A stretch of 64,000 bases of DNA from Candidatus Promineofilum glycogenicum (GCA_016707605.1 JADJHJ010000001.1:186001-250000), one strand, 5' to 3'. Shown: positions 43,635 to 54,550, counted from the first letter of the stretch. Made by a program: numbers and translations. The notes: generated by a model not told the origin, from the letters alone.

Positions 43635-44231
43635 CTATACCAGCTCGCTCAACTGCTCGCGCAGCGCCTTGTGGGCCAGGCGCATCCGCGACTCGGCCGT
43701 CTTGGGCGGAATGCCCAGCACCTCGCCGATCTCGCCATAGTGGAGGCCGCCGTAGTAGCGCAAAATGGCTACCTCGCGCAGCTTGGGCGACAGCTCGACC
43801 ACGGCTGCCCATACGGCCCGCTGCTGCTCGTTCAGCGCCGCGCGCTCGTCGGGCGGCGGCGCGGTCGTGTCCTTTGGCTCGGCGTCATCCAACTGTTGCA
43901 GCGACAGCGACGGCAGCCACTTGCGCCGCCGCTTGTTGTGGCAGCGGCTGACGGCAATGCGGTAGAGCCACGTCTTGAAGGCCGACTTGCGCGGGTCGAA
44001 GTGATCCAGCCGCCGGAAGGCGTACTCGAAGCTGTCCTGCAACACCTCTTCGGCGTCCTGCTGCTGCTGCAACAGGCTGTAGGCCAGGCGGTAGATGACG
44101 CCGCTGTACTGGTCGTAGAGGGCCACGTAGGCCGCCTGTTCGCCGGCCAGGCAGCGGTCGATGAGCGTCGCCGTCTCATCCGGCGGCCCCGTGCCGGCCA
44201 CACCCCAAACGAGTGAAGTAGATTCGTTCAT
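43635..44231 (-). CDS. ECF-type RNA polymerase sigma factor
   Basis: 198 residues. Region 2 (about 25-92: Y-S-G-V-I-Y-R-L-A, D-A-E-E-V-L-Q-D-S-F, F-K-T-W-L-Y-R-I-A) is followed by a linker and region 4 (about 135-190: L-S-P-K-L-R-E-V-A-I-L-R-Y-Y-G-G-L, Y-G-E-I-G-E-V-L-G-I, A-E-S-R-M-R-L-A-H-K-A-L). No region 1 or 3, so an ECF factor. It lies between a membrane glycosyltransferase and the anti-sigma gene, so it likely controls an envelope response that includes these transferases. Confidence 0.93.
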   Translation of the reverse strand: MNESTSLVWGVAGTGPPDETATLIDRCLAGEQAAYVALYDQYSGVIYRLAYSLLQQQQDAEEVLQDSFEYAFRRLDHFDPRKSAFKTWLYRIAVSRCHNKRRRKWLPSLSLQQLDDAEPKDTTAPPPDERAALNEQQRAVWAAVVELSPKLREVAILRYYGGLHYGEIGEVLGIPPKTAESRMRLAHKALREQLSELV

Positions 44232-44241
44232 GGGTTGCCCA

Positions 44242-46047
44242 TCACTCGGCCGTGGCCAGGTCGGAGCGAATCCAGAGGATGACGCGCTGCTGCACCAACG
44301 GCGTTGCCGAGCGGTGGAATAGCCAGGCGTTCAATGCCTCGGCCAGCGCCGCGCCGCCGCCCTCGCCAAAGAGCGGCGCATCGGCCACCTCGTGCTGCTC
44401 CAGCCCAAAGTCCGCGCCGAAGTAGTCGCTGGGCACTTGCGGCTGGTCGCCGTCGGGGGTCACGATAACCGCCGCCGTGGTGTTCACCGGCAGGGTTGCG
44501 CCGGTCATGAAGCGGCCGAAGTGGCGGAAGTACCAACGCAGGACGGGCGAGTCCACCGTGCTGAACACGTCCAGGTCGCTGTCGGCGTTGGCCGTCTGGC
44601 GCGAGACGCGGCTGATCAGGTTCATCAGCACCGGCACGTCGTCGTCGGTGCCGGCTGTCACCCAGCGTTCGCCGGGGTCGTTGGCCGCCTGCTGGCTCAA
44701 ATGCCAGCCCGTGCCCCACTGCCAGTAGAACAGCAGCAACACCACGCCCAGGAACGCCCCCCGCCGCGCCGCGCTGCTCTCCCAGGCCAGGGCGAAAACG
44801 ACGGCGATGCCGGCGAAGACGAAAGCCATCACCGCCAGCCCGATCAGCGACGCCTGCGCCCCCGTCCACAGCCCCAGTTTGGTGAAGCGGGCCATGCTGA
44901 CCAGCAGGGTCATGCCCAGCAACGTTAGGCCCCCGCCCACCAGCCACACCCGCCGCCGCTCCGTCCGCGGCAGCGCCTCGGCCAGCAAATCGCCGGCCAG
45001 CAGCCCGACCAGCAGGTAGCCGGGGGCCAGAGCCGCAGCCGCCTGCTGCGGCGCGACCGATTGCAGCAACAGGAGCAGCAACAGCAGCCCCAGCCACAGC
45101 GCCATCTGCCGGGCGACGGCCGCCTCGTGGCGCAGCGCCCAGACGACGGCCGGCGCGCCCAGCACCAGCAGCGCCGGCTCATAGCGCAGCAGCGTCAGCA
45201 GCGGGTCGAGCGTCCTTGCGCCGCCGGCCAGCCCAAATTGAGCCAGCCACACCGGCAGTAGCCCCAGCGCCCCACCAACTCCCTGTGGATAGAACAGCCC
45301 CCCGGCGGCGACGGCCAGGAAGACGACCCCGGCCGACAGGGCCGCGGCGCGGACCCAGGCGCGGTCGAGTCCCTCTGTCGAACCGAAGACCCACCACGCG
45401 GGCACAAGGGCCAGCAGGCCGGTGTAGAACAGCGGCGCGCTGGTCAGCCCCAACCCCAGCGCCGCGCCGGCGGCCATGCCCCAGCGCTCGCCGTCACTCA
45501 GCCGCGTCAGCGCCACGGCCAGCAACAGCAGGGCGAACAGGGCGATAGACTCGCCGCCGGCTGTGCGCGAGATAATCATCTGGATGGGCGACACGGCCAG
45601 TAGCGCGCCGGCCGCCAGCCACACCGCCGGCCGGAAGCGCCCCCGCCACAGCCAGGGCAGCAGCACCGTCAGCACACCAAAGACGGCCGGGGCCAGTCGC
45701 GCCGCCGCGTCGCCGTCGCCGCCCAGGCTCATGATCAGGCTGGTGAAGGTGAAGTAGGCCGGGCTGTCCGGGGTGGCCGTCAGCGGCACGCCGCGGGCGA
45801 ACTGCCAGCTCGTCAGCGCGGCGTCGGCCTCGGCCGGCGACAGCGGTTGCGCCCCCAGATTCATGAAGCGGGCCACGGCGGCCAGCAGCCCGATAAGCAG
45901 CATCAGCCCGTCGGCCACGGTGAAGCCCGCCGCCCACCGGCGCGCCTCAACCGGCGGCGCGGAGGCGGCGGTGAGCGACGCGACGCGCCCGTCGGAACCC
46001 GACTCCCGTATCTCCTGTCTCGTCTCTACCAGCACGTTGTCTATCAT
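44242..46047 (-). CDS. Multi-spanning glycosyltransferase-like membrane protein (GT39/Agl23-related)
   Basis: 601 residues with about 12 hydrophobic segments; first helix at about 45-65. After it comes F-M-N-L-G-A-Q-P-L-S-P-A-E-A-D-A, where family members of GT39/ArnT type have an acidic D-E motif; here E-A-D replaces it. A further R-T-A-G-G-E-S-I segment and the C-terminal soluble tail with V-L-R-W-Y-F-R-H-F-G fit the TIGR03663 pattern. The frame is intact. Its 3' end is 10 bases before the sigma factor start, and its start is 3 bases after the stop of the YYY gene, so it is in the same transcript. Confidence 0.75.
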   Translation of the reverse strand: MIDNVLVETRQEIRESGSDGRVASLTAASAPPVEARRWAAGFTVADGLMLLIGLLAAVARFMNLGAQPLSPAEADAALTSWQFARGVPLTATPDSPAYFTFTSLIMSLGGDGDAAARLAPAVFGVLTVLLPWLWRGRFRPAVWLAAGALLAVSPIQMIISRTAGGESIALFALLLLAVALTRLSDGERWGMAAGAALGLGLTSAPLFYTGLLALVPAWWVFGSTEGLDRAWVRAAALSAGVVFLAVAAGGLFYPQGVGGALGLLPVWLAQFGLAGGARTLDPLLTLLRYEPALLVLGAPAVVWALRHEAAVARQMALWLGLLLLLLLLQSVAPQQAAAALAPGYLLVGLLAGDLLAEALPRTERRRVWLVGGGLTLLGMTLLVSMARFTKLGLWTGAQASLIGLAVMAFVFAGIAVVFALAWESSAARRGAFLGVVLLLFYWQWGTGWHLSQQAANDPGERWVTAGTDDDVPVLMNLISRVSRQTANADSDLDVFSTVDSPVLRWYFRHFGRFMTGATLPVNTTAAVIVTPDGDQPQVPSDYFGADFGLEQHEVADAPLFGEGGGAALAEALNAWLFHRSATPLVQQRVILWIRSDLATAE

Positions 46048-46050
46048 CCT

Positions 46051-48851
46051 CTAGCCTGAACCGGCCGGCTGCCAACGGTAAATCGTAACACGGTCATTGG
46101 TGAAGGCAACCTCCAGTTGCTCGCGGAACTTCTCCAGCCCGGCCAACCCGTAGGCTTCGCTTTCCTGATCGCCGACGTAGATGTAGGCCACGTTGAACTC
46201 ATCGAGCAGGAAACCGACGACGCCCAGGTCGGTGGCGGTGTAGATCTGCTCCACCATCGCCTCGCGCCGCCCCGGCTCGGGGTGGTCGCTGCCGCGCCAC
46301 TGCCACTCGTGCCCCGGCCAGCCCAGCACCGTCGGCAGCCCGGTGTTGGCGGCCACGCGGCCGAAGGCGCTATACTGCCCGCCGACCGCCTCCAGCACCA
46401 CCGGCGGCGGCTGGCCCGGCGTCACGGCGTTGTCCAGCAGCCACATCAGCGCCTCGTACTCGCTGGGGTTGAAGCGCCGCAGTGCGGCCAGCCCGTCCAG
46501 CGTGGCCGGTTGGCGCTCCTGCGGCTGGCCGGCGGCGTCGCGCGCCGGGCCGCGGTACTCCAGCGCCCGCGACTGCACGGCGTAGAACGGGAAGAGCAAA
46601 GCCACGGCCAGTAACGTCACGTAGGCGACCGTCGCCGCGCCGCCGGCCAGCCTCTCGGCCGGGGTGCGGCGCATGGACAGCAGGTAATCCAGCGCAAAGA
46701 CCGCGGCCACGCCGAACATGACCCACGCCTGATAGTAGAACTTGAACGTCGTGTTCAGCCGCACGCCAAAGTTGTCGCGCAGATAGACAAACTCCGGCCC
46801 CAACGTGAGCAGCAGCCCGGTCAGAATCAGCAACAGCACAAACGGCAGCGTTCCATGCCTGCTGTCTGACACTGAATCTGTCCTCTTCTCTTCAATCTGC
46901 GTAATCTAATCTGCGGACTCTTCTCTTCTTCCACCCCCGACCGCAATGCCATCACCACCAGGGCCAGCAGCCCGATCAGCGCCAGCAGCAGCCACGGCGA
47001 GGCCAGCCGCGCCATCAGCCACAGCGGCAACACCGCCGCCACCGCCCGCACGCCCCAGCCGAAAGCCAGCGTCCCCTCCGGCCGCGCCGGCAGCGACAGC
47101 CCCATCTCATTGACCAGCGCGCCGACCATGCCGCCGCCCGGCTGCGCCGCGGCCACGACCCACAGCAGCAGCACCATCAGCAGGAACAGCCCGCCGACGA
47201 CGGCCGCGGCCACGCCCAGCCCCGTCCGCCAGTGGCGGAAGCGCCGCCGCGCCGCCAGCGCCACCAGCATGACGCTGATAGATGCCAGCGGCAGGCCGAA
47301 GATGATGGCATAGTGGGCCAGGCGCGTCGGCTGCATCAGCATCGGCAGCAGGAACGGCGGCCCGGCCTGCGAGCGGAAACCGAGGTAGAAGGGCAGATAG
47401 AGCAGCGCCGCCGGCACGACCAGCAGCACCGCCAGCAGCGCCGTCCGCCCCCACAGCCCGCGTGTGTGCCCCTGCCGCTGCCAGTGCCCCAGGAAGAACG
47501 CCCCCAGCACGACGAACAGATGAATCAGCACGTCCCACGTGTTCAGGAACGACAGCCCGCCCAGCACGACGGCCGTGAACAGCCACAACGGCCAGCCCAC
47601 GTCGCCAATCACACTCCACAAGAGGGGGCCAGATGCGGGCGCGGGGGAGGGTGGCGAGTAGGGATTCTTCTTCGCGCCTTTGTCCCCTTTGCGCCTTAGC
47701 GTGAGTTTCCTCAATCGTCACCCGCCACCCGCCACCCGCCACCCGCAACCACCACGCCAGCGCCACCCCAATACTGAGGAACGCAAACGGCAGTGCCAAC
47801 ACGTGGGGATGCAAATCGCCCAGGATGAAGCTGAACGCCGGAACCTCGACGATTGGCTCCAGCCCCTCCTCGGCCCGGCTGCTCAGGTGGTACTCGTGGA
47901 TGACGCGCGACGTGCGCCACCACCACCACTCGGACGACAAGTAGCGCGGCGTGCCGTCGCTGTCGGCCGGCCCGCTCACGTCGCGCACATCGAGCCACTC
48001 CCAGAAGCCGTCCGACCCCACGCCGTTGCCGTGCAGCACCTCCAGCCCGATCTGCAAGTTCCCGGCCACGGGCACGGCCAAAGCGGCGATCAGACCCAGC
48101 AGGATGGCGCGGGTGGCGCGTGGCGGGGTGACGGGGGCGAGCTGGGGTCAGTTGTGCCCGCCCCGCCACTCGCCACCTCTTCATTCCTAATTCCTAATTC
48201 GTAATTCCTAATTCCTCTGCCAGCCACAAGGTTGAAGACGACCCCAAACGCCCCCACCGCCGCCCCCGCCACCAGCCAGGCGATAGCCAGATTGAAGGCC
48301 ACGGCCGTGGGCACGACGGCCAGCCGCGCCAGCAGCGAGGTCATCACGTAGCCGAAGTAGTAGTAGCTGATGCCGTAGCCCGCCAGCCACGGATCGAGCG
48401 ACGGGAAGGCCGGGCTGAGCGTCACGCCATTGAGGAAGGCGAACTCCATCGGCTTCTCGGTGTTGGCGATGGCCGGGTTCTGCATCCGTACCCAGACCCA
48501 CAGGGCGAACACCCCGGCGAAGACCAGCTCGGCGGCCAGCACCGTCCGCCAGTTGGCGCGCAGCCACGCGCCTAGAGCAACGTCGCCCGGTGCGCGCCGC
48601 CGGTAGGCCAGCAGCGACGCCGCGCCGACGACCAGCAGCGCCAGGGCGATGCCGCCGCCGTCGTTGCCGGCCAGCCCCAGACTGCCGGCCAGCCAGAAGA
48701 CGAAGCTGACCAGCAGCAGCCCGGCCGTCTTGATGAAGGCGTAGCCGCGGTCGGCCAGCGGCCGCAACAGGGTGTAGACCAGCGGCAGCGCCACCAGCCC
48801 CAAGAGCGTCAGGGCGGCCCACCAGCGGATGGCAGAGAGGAGGTCGGTCAT
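46051..48851 (-). CDS. YYY-domain (DUF2298) membrane glycosyltransferase, broken at three repeat sites
   Basis: Reads as one protein of roughly 930 residues in four pieces. From 48851: M-T-D-L-L-S-A-I-R-W-W, membrane helices, F-P-S-L-D-P-W-L-A-G-Y-G-I-S-Y-Y-Y-F-G-Y, the namesake YYY motif. Next piece: F-I-L-G-D-L-H-P-H-V-L-A-L-P-F. Then W-P-L-W-L-F-T-A-V-V-L-G-G-L-S-F-L-N-T-W-D and more helices. Last piece: N-T-T-F-K-F-Y-Y-Q-A-W, T-V-L-G-W-P-G-H-E-W-Q-W-R-G and Y-I-Y-V-G-D-Q-E-S-E to the TAG at 46051. All three breaks (near 48200, 47700, 46890) coincide with interspersed repeats. The family is known from Chloroflexi and archaea and linked to glycan transfer; the exact reaction is unknown. Confidence 0.78.
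46893..46917. repeat. Partial family B repeat inside the YYY gene
   Basis: AATCTGCGTAATCTAATCTGCGGA, one arm of the family B palindrome, at the last frame change of the gene. Confidence 0.85.
47641..47750. repeat. Repeat cluster (families C and G) inside the YYY gene
   Basis: GTGGCGAGTAGGG, then a CGCGCCTTTGTCCCCTTTGCG unit and four CCCGCCACC units. The reading frame of the YYY protein changes here. Confidence 0.85.
48105..48217. repeat. Repeat cluster (families G and F) inside the YYY gene
   Basis: GGTGGCGCGTGGCGGGGTG units and, after a short unique stretch, AATTCCTAATTCGTAATTCC units. The first frame change of the YYY gene lies here. Confidence 0.85.
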
Positions 48852-48852
48852 G

Positions 48853-49030
48853 GGTCAGTGTTCAGTAGGTCAGTAGTCGGTTGTCAGTTGTCAGTTGTCA
48901 GTGTCGTTGTCAGTTGTCAGTTGTCGGGCAGTGGTCAGTTGTCGTTGTCGTTGTCGTTGTCGTCGCGTGTCGTAGTCAGTCGTAGTCGTCGTTCCTCATC
49001 TCTATCCTAATCCCTAATCCCTACTACCTG
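48853..49030. repeat. Tandem repeat tract (families E and F) between two YYY genes
   Basis: GTCAGTAGG and GTTGTCAGTT units, runs of GTTGTC, and at its right end CCTAATCCCTAATCC. The end supplies the last residues and the TAG stop of the upstream large gene (49007). Confidence 0.88.
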
Positions 49031-52000
49031 GTAGATTCGCGCAAACTCGTCTCGGAACACCTCTTGCAGCGTCCCCTCGGCCACCATCTGGTCGAACTTG
49101 AGTTGGCCTTCGGGCCAGTAGTAGGTGTTCTCCAGCGAGCCGACGACGATGTACTCGACGCCGTATTTGGCCAGGATGTTCCGCGCCTCAGCTACGTCCA
49201 ACGTATTGTAGAACAGGTTCACGTCGGCGATGCGGCTGGTGACGATCGTGTCCGGGGCGACGGCGCGCTGCTGCCGCTGATGCCAGTCCCAACCGACGAC
49301 CGCCGGCAGCCCGGTGTACATGGCGATGCGCGCGGCGATGGAGCGGTAGGGGTTGCCGCCGTGGGCTTCCATGACCACCGGCGAACCGGCGACGTTGCGT
49401 TGCAGCCAGTCAATGGCCCCCATGTCTTCAACAAGGCGCACGGTGCGACTCTGATTGGCGTAGGTGGTGTCGCCGTACTCCACATAGGGCATGAACGCCG
49501 CGCCGTCGAGCGTGTTGGGCGCGTCGGGATTCATGCGGATGCCCCACTTGGCCGCCGTGGCCAGCAGCGGGTAGAGCAGCGCGGCGAACAACAGCACGCC
49601 CAGCGCCGCCTGCCACACCGTCCGCAGCCGCTTCGTGCGCCGGATCGACGCCCAGGCCCAGACGGCCGCCGGCCCACAGGCCACGCTGAACAGCAGCCAG
49701 ACCTGCAAGTAGAACTTGAACACGGTGTTCATGCGCCCCACGTCGCCGTCGAGGACGATGATCTCCACCAGCAGCGTCAGCCCCAGCGCGGCGGCCATCA
49801 GCGCCAGCACCACCCGCCGCCCCGTCGCCAGCCCCGGCCGCAGCGCCAGCAGCCCGGCGACGACCAGCAGCGGCAGGGCGATGGGCGCGACCCAGTAGCC
49901 GCGCACCAGCAGGGCCACGTTGAGCACGACGAACAGCCCCAACGCCAGCAGCAGCCAGCGCCCCCACGGCTCCAGCCGCCGCTTGCCCTCTTCCGTCCAC
50001 GACGCCGCCCAGGCGCGCAACTCCCGCGCCAGATGGGTGACGACGAAGAAGAGGAACAGGCCGTGGACGACCAGGTAGTTCCAGGCGCGGGTGTAGGAGC
50101 CGGGCCAGAGCGAGACGGAGGAGTAGGCCGCGCCGTAGTTGGCCGTGTAGGGCAGGAAGGCCAGCGACGACAGACCGAACAGCGCCGCGGCCAACAGGCC
50201 CGCCTTGCCCAGCGCGCGCAGGTTGAGGCCGTCCGTCTGTAGGAAGTAGTAGAAGATAGCCACGCTGCCTAGCAGCAGGTAAGTTGGCCAGTCCCAGGTG
50301 TTCGTCGGGCGCAGAACGCCGATGGCCAGCGCGCCACCAAGTAATGTTAGTAGGGCCAAGACCCTCTCCCCCACCCTCTCCCACAGGGCGAGGGGGCCGG
50401 CTCCCCCGCGCGGCAAAAAGGGCCACACTGATCGCCCAGCCAAGGGCCAACATCGACAACGGCATGGCGATCATGTGCGCGTGCAGGTCGCCGTAGAGGA
50501 AGGTGAAGAACGGGAACTCGGTGATCGGCTGCACTTCGCCGGGGTCGGCGTTGATGGCCCGCGAGGCGGTCCAGAACCAGTCGCCGGGGTAGATGGGCGC
50601 GGGTTGGCCGCCCAGCACCTTTAGCCCGCCGTCGAGCGTGCGTGCCGCGCGGCCGATGAGCGGCAACTCCTCCAGCGAGGCCGTGCCCGCGCCATACCAG
50701 GCGTTGGCGACCACCGACGGCTGGGCCAGATTGCCCAGCAGCAGGGCCAGCACCACCGCCACCAGCCCGGCCATCGTTGCCTGCCTGTTGTAGCGTGGGT
50801 TGCTAACCCGCTCTTCCGCCGTCGCAGAGGGCGGGTTGCCGACCCGCGCTACAACCAGACCGTGGGCCAGACTGAACACCGCCACCCCGGTCATGCTGAA
50901 CAGCATCGGCAGGATGAGGTTATAGGCCACGGCCGGCATGACGCCCAGCAGCTTGGCCAGCGCGCCAACGAAGACGAAGCCGTAGTAGTAGTAGTTCAGA
51001 TAGCCGCCGGCCAGCCACGGGTCATAGGGCGGGAAGGTGGTCGAGCGCATGACGGCCGTCAGATAGGACAAGTCCATCGGCTTCTCGCCGCCCCAGATGA
51101 CGTCCCACACGTCGGGGTTGCCCAGCCGGATGACAACCATCAGCCCGAACAGGGCCAGCCCCAACAACTCGACGAAGAGGATGTAGCCCCGCCGCTCGCG
51201 GACGAAGGACATCATCTCGCGCCGCCGCCGCACGAACAGCACCGCGCTCAGCGCCGCCAGGGCCAGCAACGATAGCAGCAGCGTGTCGCGCGTGTGCGGC
51301 AGCCACTTTAGACTGGCCGCCAGCCACGTCAGGTAGGAGACGATCAGCAAGCCGAGGATGCGCGCCAGCCCATAGCCGCGGTCGGGCAGCCCGCCCAGGG
51401 CGACGAAGGCCAGCGGGAAGGCCACCCAGCCGATGAGCACGACGGCCACAAACCAGGCCACCGCCGCCAGCCACGGGTTGCGCGACAGCGCGCCGTCAAT
51501 GGCGAATACCTCGCTGAACGTGCCGCCCGCCCGCTGTGTCGCCCAATCGGCGGCCGTCAGCATCATGCCGTTCGTGGCCCGCGTCGCCTCCAGCGGATTC
51601 ATGACCCGCACCTGGCTCAAATCGACGCTCTCCAGCAAGCAGCGCGTGTTCTCCGGGCTGTAGTTGGCGTTCTTGGCGAAGATCCACACCGGTGGATGGT
51701 CGTAGACGCTAAACGCCTCTTCGGCGGCCAGCTCGCCCGGCGGCGGCCAGCCGATGGTTGGCGGCTCGCCCCAACTGACCTGGGCCGACGTGTCGCTGAC
51801 GTGCAGCGGGCCGAGGCGGGTGTTGCCGTGGAACTGGGCCACCAGGTCGAAGCCCAACTCGCCGCTGAACAGCCCCTCGTAGTAGCGCATCATCAGCGGG
51901 TAGGTCAGGGCCATGCGCGGCAGGTTCCACATCGCCCGCTGGCTGCTGATCATGATGTAGTCGGCCTCGTCCAGCCAGGCGATGACCTCTTCGCGCTTCT

Positions 52001-54271
52001 CCGGGCTGTCGGGGTGGGTCACCGGGCGCTGGCCGCCGGTCACTTCGGTGTAGTACGCGCCATAGGCGTTGCGGCCGTCCAGCCCCACCGGCAGCAGGTC
52101 GTCCCAATGCTCGTTGACCAGCAGGCTTGTCCCGGCGCGAATGGGGCCGCCCGGCCCGGCTTCGGCCGTCAGCAGGAAGGGCGTGCCGGCCGTGGCCGGC
52201 GTCGGCGGCAACTCGACGATGATCGCCCGCCGCTCGCCGTCCAGTTGCAGCGGATGCTCGACCGCCACCCCGCCGTTGAGGCTGACGCGGATCGACTCGC
52301 CGTCGCCCAACGCGGCGCTGGGGTCGGCCGCGGCGTCGAAGTCGGGGTCGCTCAGATAGTTGAAGCGCACGGCGCGAATAAGGCCGTCTTCGGGCAGGTT
52401 GAAGCTGAGAAGGAGCGGCGCGTCCTGATGGACGAACTCGAATCCCTTCAGGGGCAGGTGCAACTCGCGTGTCTGGCCGCCGGCCGTGTCGTAGAGCAGC
52501 GTCGCCCCGCTGGGCACGTTGTCGTAGATCCACTGTGAAGCGGCGATGCGCGTCATCGGCTCGCGGTAGATCTGCGTGTACATGATCGCCCACAGCAGAC
52601 TGGGCACAACGACGACCGCGGCCAGCCCGATCACCAACGCCTGCCGTATGCGGGTGGCGCGTGGCGTGGCGTGCCTCTCCCGGGGGGGGGGGGGGGGGGG
52701 GGGGCGAAGGGGGGTGGCGCGTGGCGCGTGGCGAGTCGCGCGTCGCCCTCGCCGGCTGACAACTGACCTACTGACCACTGACCTACTGACCTACTGACCA
52801 CCGCCCACTTCCACAACTGCACAATCGCCCACCCCGCCAGCACAAACAGCGTCGGGTAGATGGGCAGGAAGTAGCGCACCGACTTCACCCAGCGCGTGCC
52901 CATGAACAGGAAGTACAGCAGCGTCCACGTCAGCGGGATGGCGTGCAGCATCCACTCCGGGTAGCTCCAGTGCGTCGCACTTTCTTGAGTGCGTCGCACT
53001 TTCTTGCCAAGTGAACTCACCCCCCGCCAGGCCGCCCAAGCCACCGCAAACCAGGCAAACAACCCCGCCGTCAGCCCCATGCCATAGAGGATCATGTTGC
53101 TGAGCGGGAAGAGGATGGCCGGCCGGTCGACCCACTGGATGGCCGGCGGGAAGGACGCTTCCGGCGCTTGCAGCCGTTGAATCTCGGCCATGTTGGCCAG
53201 GAAGGCGGGGTTCAGGCCGATGACCGACTTAAGCGCTACGACAAAGGCGTTGGGCGTCTCGCCCGCCTCGGCCGCCGCGTCGCGCACCATCTGCGCGTCC
53301 GTAAACGCATACGGCTGCGCCAACCGGAAGGTGATGATCGACACCACCGCCGCCAGCGCAATCCCCACCACCGCCCGCTCCCAATCCCGATTCCGATTAC
53401 TGAATACTGAATACTGACCACCTGAATACTGGCCGCGCCGTGCTAACCAGATCACCGCGCTAACCCCAATCACCACCGCCAACGGGGCCACATTGACCCG
53501 CGACGCCGCCGCCAACCCCAGCATCAACCCGAACAGCGCCCACCAACGCAGCCGCCAGCGCGGTTCGGCGTCGCCCAGCGTCGCGGCGCGCACGGCGGCG
53601 TAGAGGCCGGCGGTGACGAAAGCTGTGGCCCAGTTGTCCATCGTGAAGAAGTGGGACTGCTGGATGGGCATAACGGCCAGGGCCAGCAGCAGGGCGGCGA
53701 ACAGCCCGGCCCGCCAGTCGTAGAGCCGCCGGGCGATGAGGAAGGTGAAGAAGACGGCCACGAGATCGACCACGGCCGACAGGAAGCGGCCGACCAGTTG
53801 GATGCCGTCGTAGCCGCTGTAGGTGTGGCTGCACCAGGCCGGCGGCTGCCCGGCGCCGGCCGAGGCCGCGTCGCAGATGCCCGTGGCCCACTCGGCCAGG
53901 TAGCGCGTCACGGTCATCGGGAAGTTGCCGTAGACGTAGAGCGAGTAGCCGAAGTTGTAGGGGTTGAGGGTCGAGGTGGAGGTGCGCAGGTAGTCGAGCG
54001 GGTTGTCCACGCCGCTGACGGCGCTGCCGACCATCGTCAGGAAGCGCTCGTCGGGGTGCAGATGGCTGCCGCTGTCCCAGTTGAGGCCGACAAAGCGGAG
54101 GTAGGCCCCTAGGGCCAGGATGATCACCAGAGCCACGACGACGGCCGCCTCGACCCGCGAACGGGCGCGGGACGGCGCGGCAGCGGTATCCGCCGGGGGA
54201 GGGGGCGTCAGGGGCGCGGCCGTTTCCGGGGCGGCGCGTTCAGTTTGGTTGTCCAGGCCGGTCACACTCAT
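49007..54271 (-). CDS. Giant GT39-type plus YYY-domain (DUF2298) glycosyltransferase, two breaks
   Basis: Reads as one protein of about 1,750 residues in three pieces. From ATG 54271: transmembrane GT39/PMT-like part with the extracytoplasmic motif H-L-H-P-D-E-R-F, F-T-M-D-N-W and repeated helices (to about residue 510). After the first break (52641-52801, with a poly-G run) a soluble domain of about 370 residues (A-S-Q-W-I-Y-D-N-V-P, Y-I-M-I-S-S-Q-R) and then the YYY part, G-G-Y-L-N-Y-Y-Y-Y-G-F, with F-L-Y-G-D-L-H-A-H-M-I-A-M-P. After the second break (50361-50406) N-T-V-F-K-F-Y-L-Q-V-W and a C-terminal part to 49007. In-frame repeat insertions occur at 50788-50855, 52970-53006 and 53401-53431. 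It is probably an envelope glycan assembly enzyme. Confidence 0.78.
50361..50406. repeat. Family H repeat inside the giant GT39/YYY gene
   Basis: ACCCTCTCCC units and an inverted GGGCGAGGGGG unit. The frame of the gene changes here. Confidence 0.85.
50788..50855. repeat. Inverted repeat (family I) read in frame in the giant gene
   Basis: GTTGTAGCGTGGGTTGCTAA and its near complement at the right end; the middle reads through, giving an extra protein segment with R-V-G-N-P-P and R-V-S-N-P-R. Confidence 0.85.
52641..52801. repeat. Repeat tract with poly-G run (families G and E) inside the giant gene
   Basis: GGTGGCGCGTGGCG units on both sides of a G run of about 22 bases, followed by ACTGACCTACTGACC units. 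The first frame change of the giant gene lies here. The G run may be an artefact. Confidence 0.8.
52970..53006. repeat. Tandem repeat GTGCGTCGCACTTTCTTG (two copies), in frame
   Basis: Two 18-19 base copies, each with the internal palindrome GTGCGTCGCAC. They lie between helices of the GT39-like part and add a polar K-K-V-R-R-T-Q-E-S-A-T loop. Confidence 0.85.
53401..53431. repeat. TGAATACTGA-type repeat, in frame in the GT39-like part
   Basis: TGAATACTGAATACTGACC with a shortened copy, translated as a short Q-Y-S-G-G-Q-Y-S loop. Confidence 0.75.
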
Positions 54272-54414
54272 ACGCACAATGCCGATGTCATCTGCCGTGT
54301 CGCGTTGCAGCGGTTCGCGGCGGCCGTCACCGAATCGCCACCCACTCAGCGCGCAATCTCATGTTTATACACAACATGCGCCTTTTCCGCGTAGTTCTTT
54401 TGACTGATTCTAAG

Positions 54415-54550
54415 GGAAGTTGTCGGTTGACAGTTGTCAGTGGTCAGTGAGTCAGTAGGCCAGTATTCAGTAGGTCAGTATTCAGTGTTAGTCGTTGGTC
54501 GTTCGTTCTGAATTCCTAATTCGTAATTCCTAATTCGCAATTCCCAATTA
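54415..54550. repeat. Repeat tract (families E and F) between the CRP-type gene and the giant transferase
   Basis: GTTGACAGTTGTCAGTGGTC and GTCAGTAGG units followed by AATTCCTAATTCGTAATTCC units up to the stop of the CRP-type gene. Together with unique sequence at 54272-54414 it makes the 276-base gap; I see no gene in it. Confidence 0.85.

Noticed and set aside
48853..49005. CRISPR-like array of short repeats
   Set aside because: The units (GTTGTCAGTT, GTCAGTAGG) are adjacent without unique spacers of constant length, and no cas genes are near.
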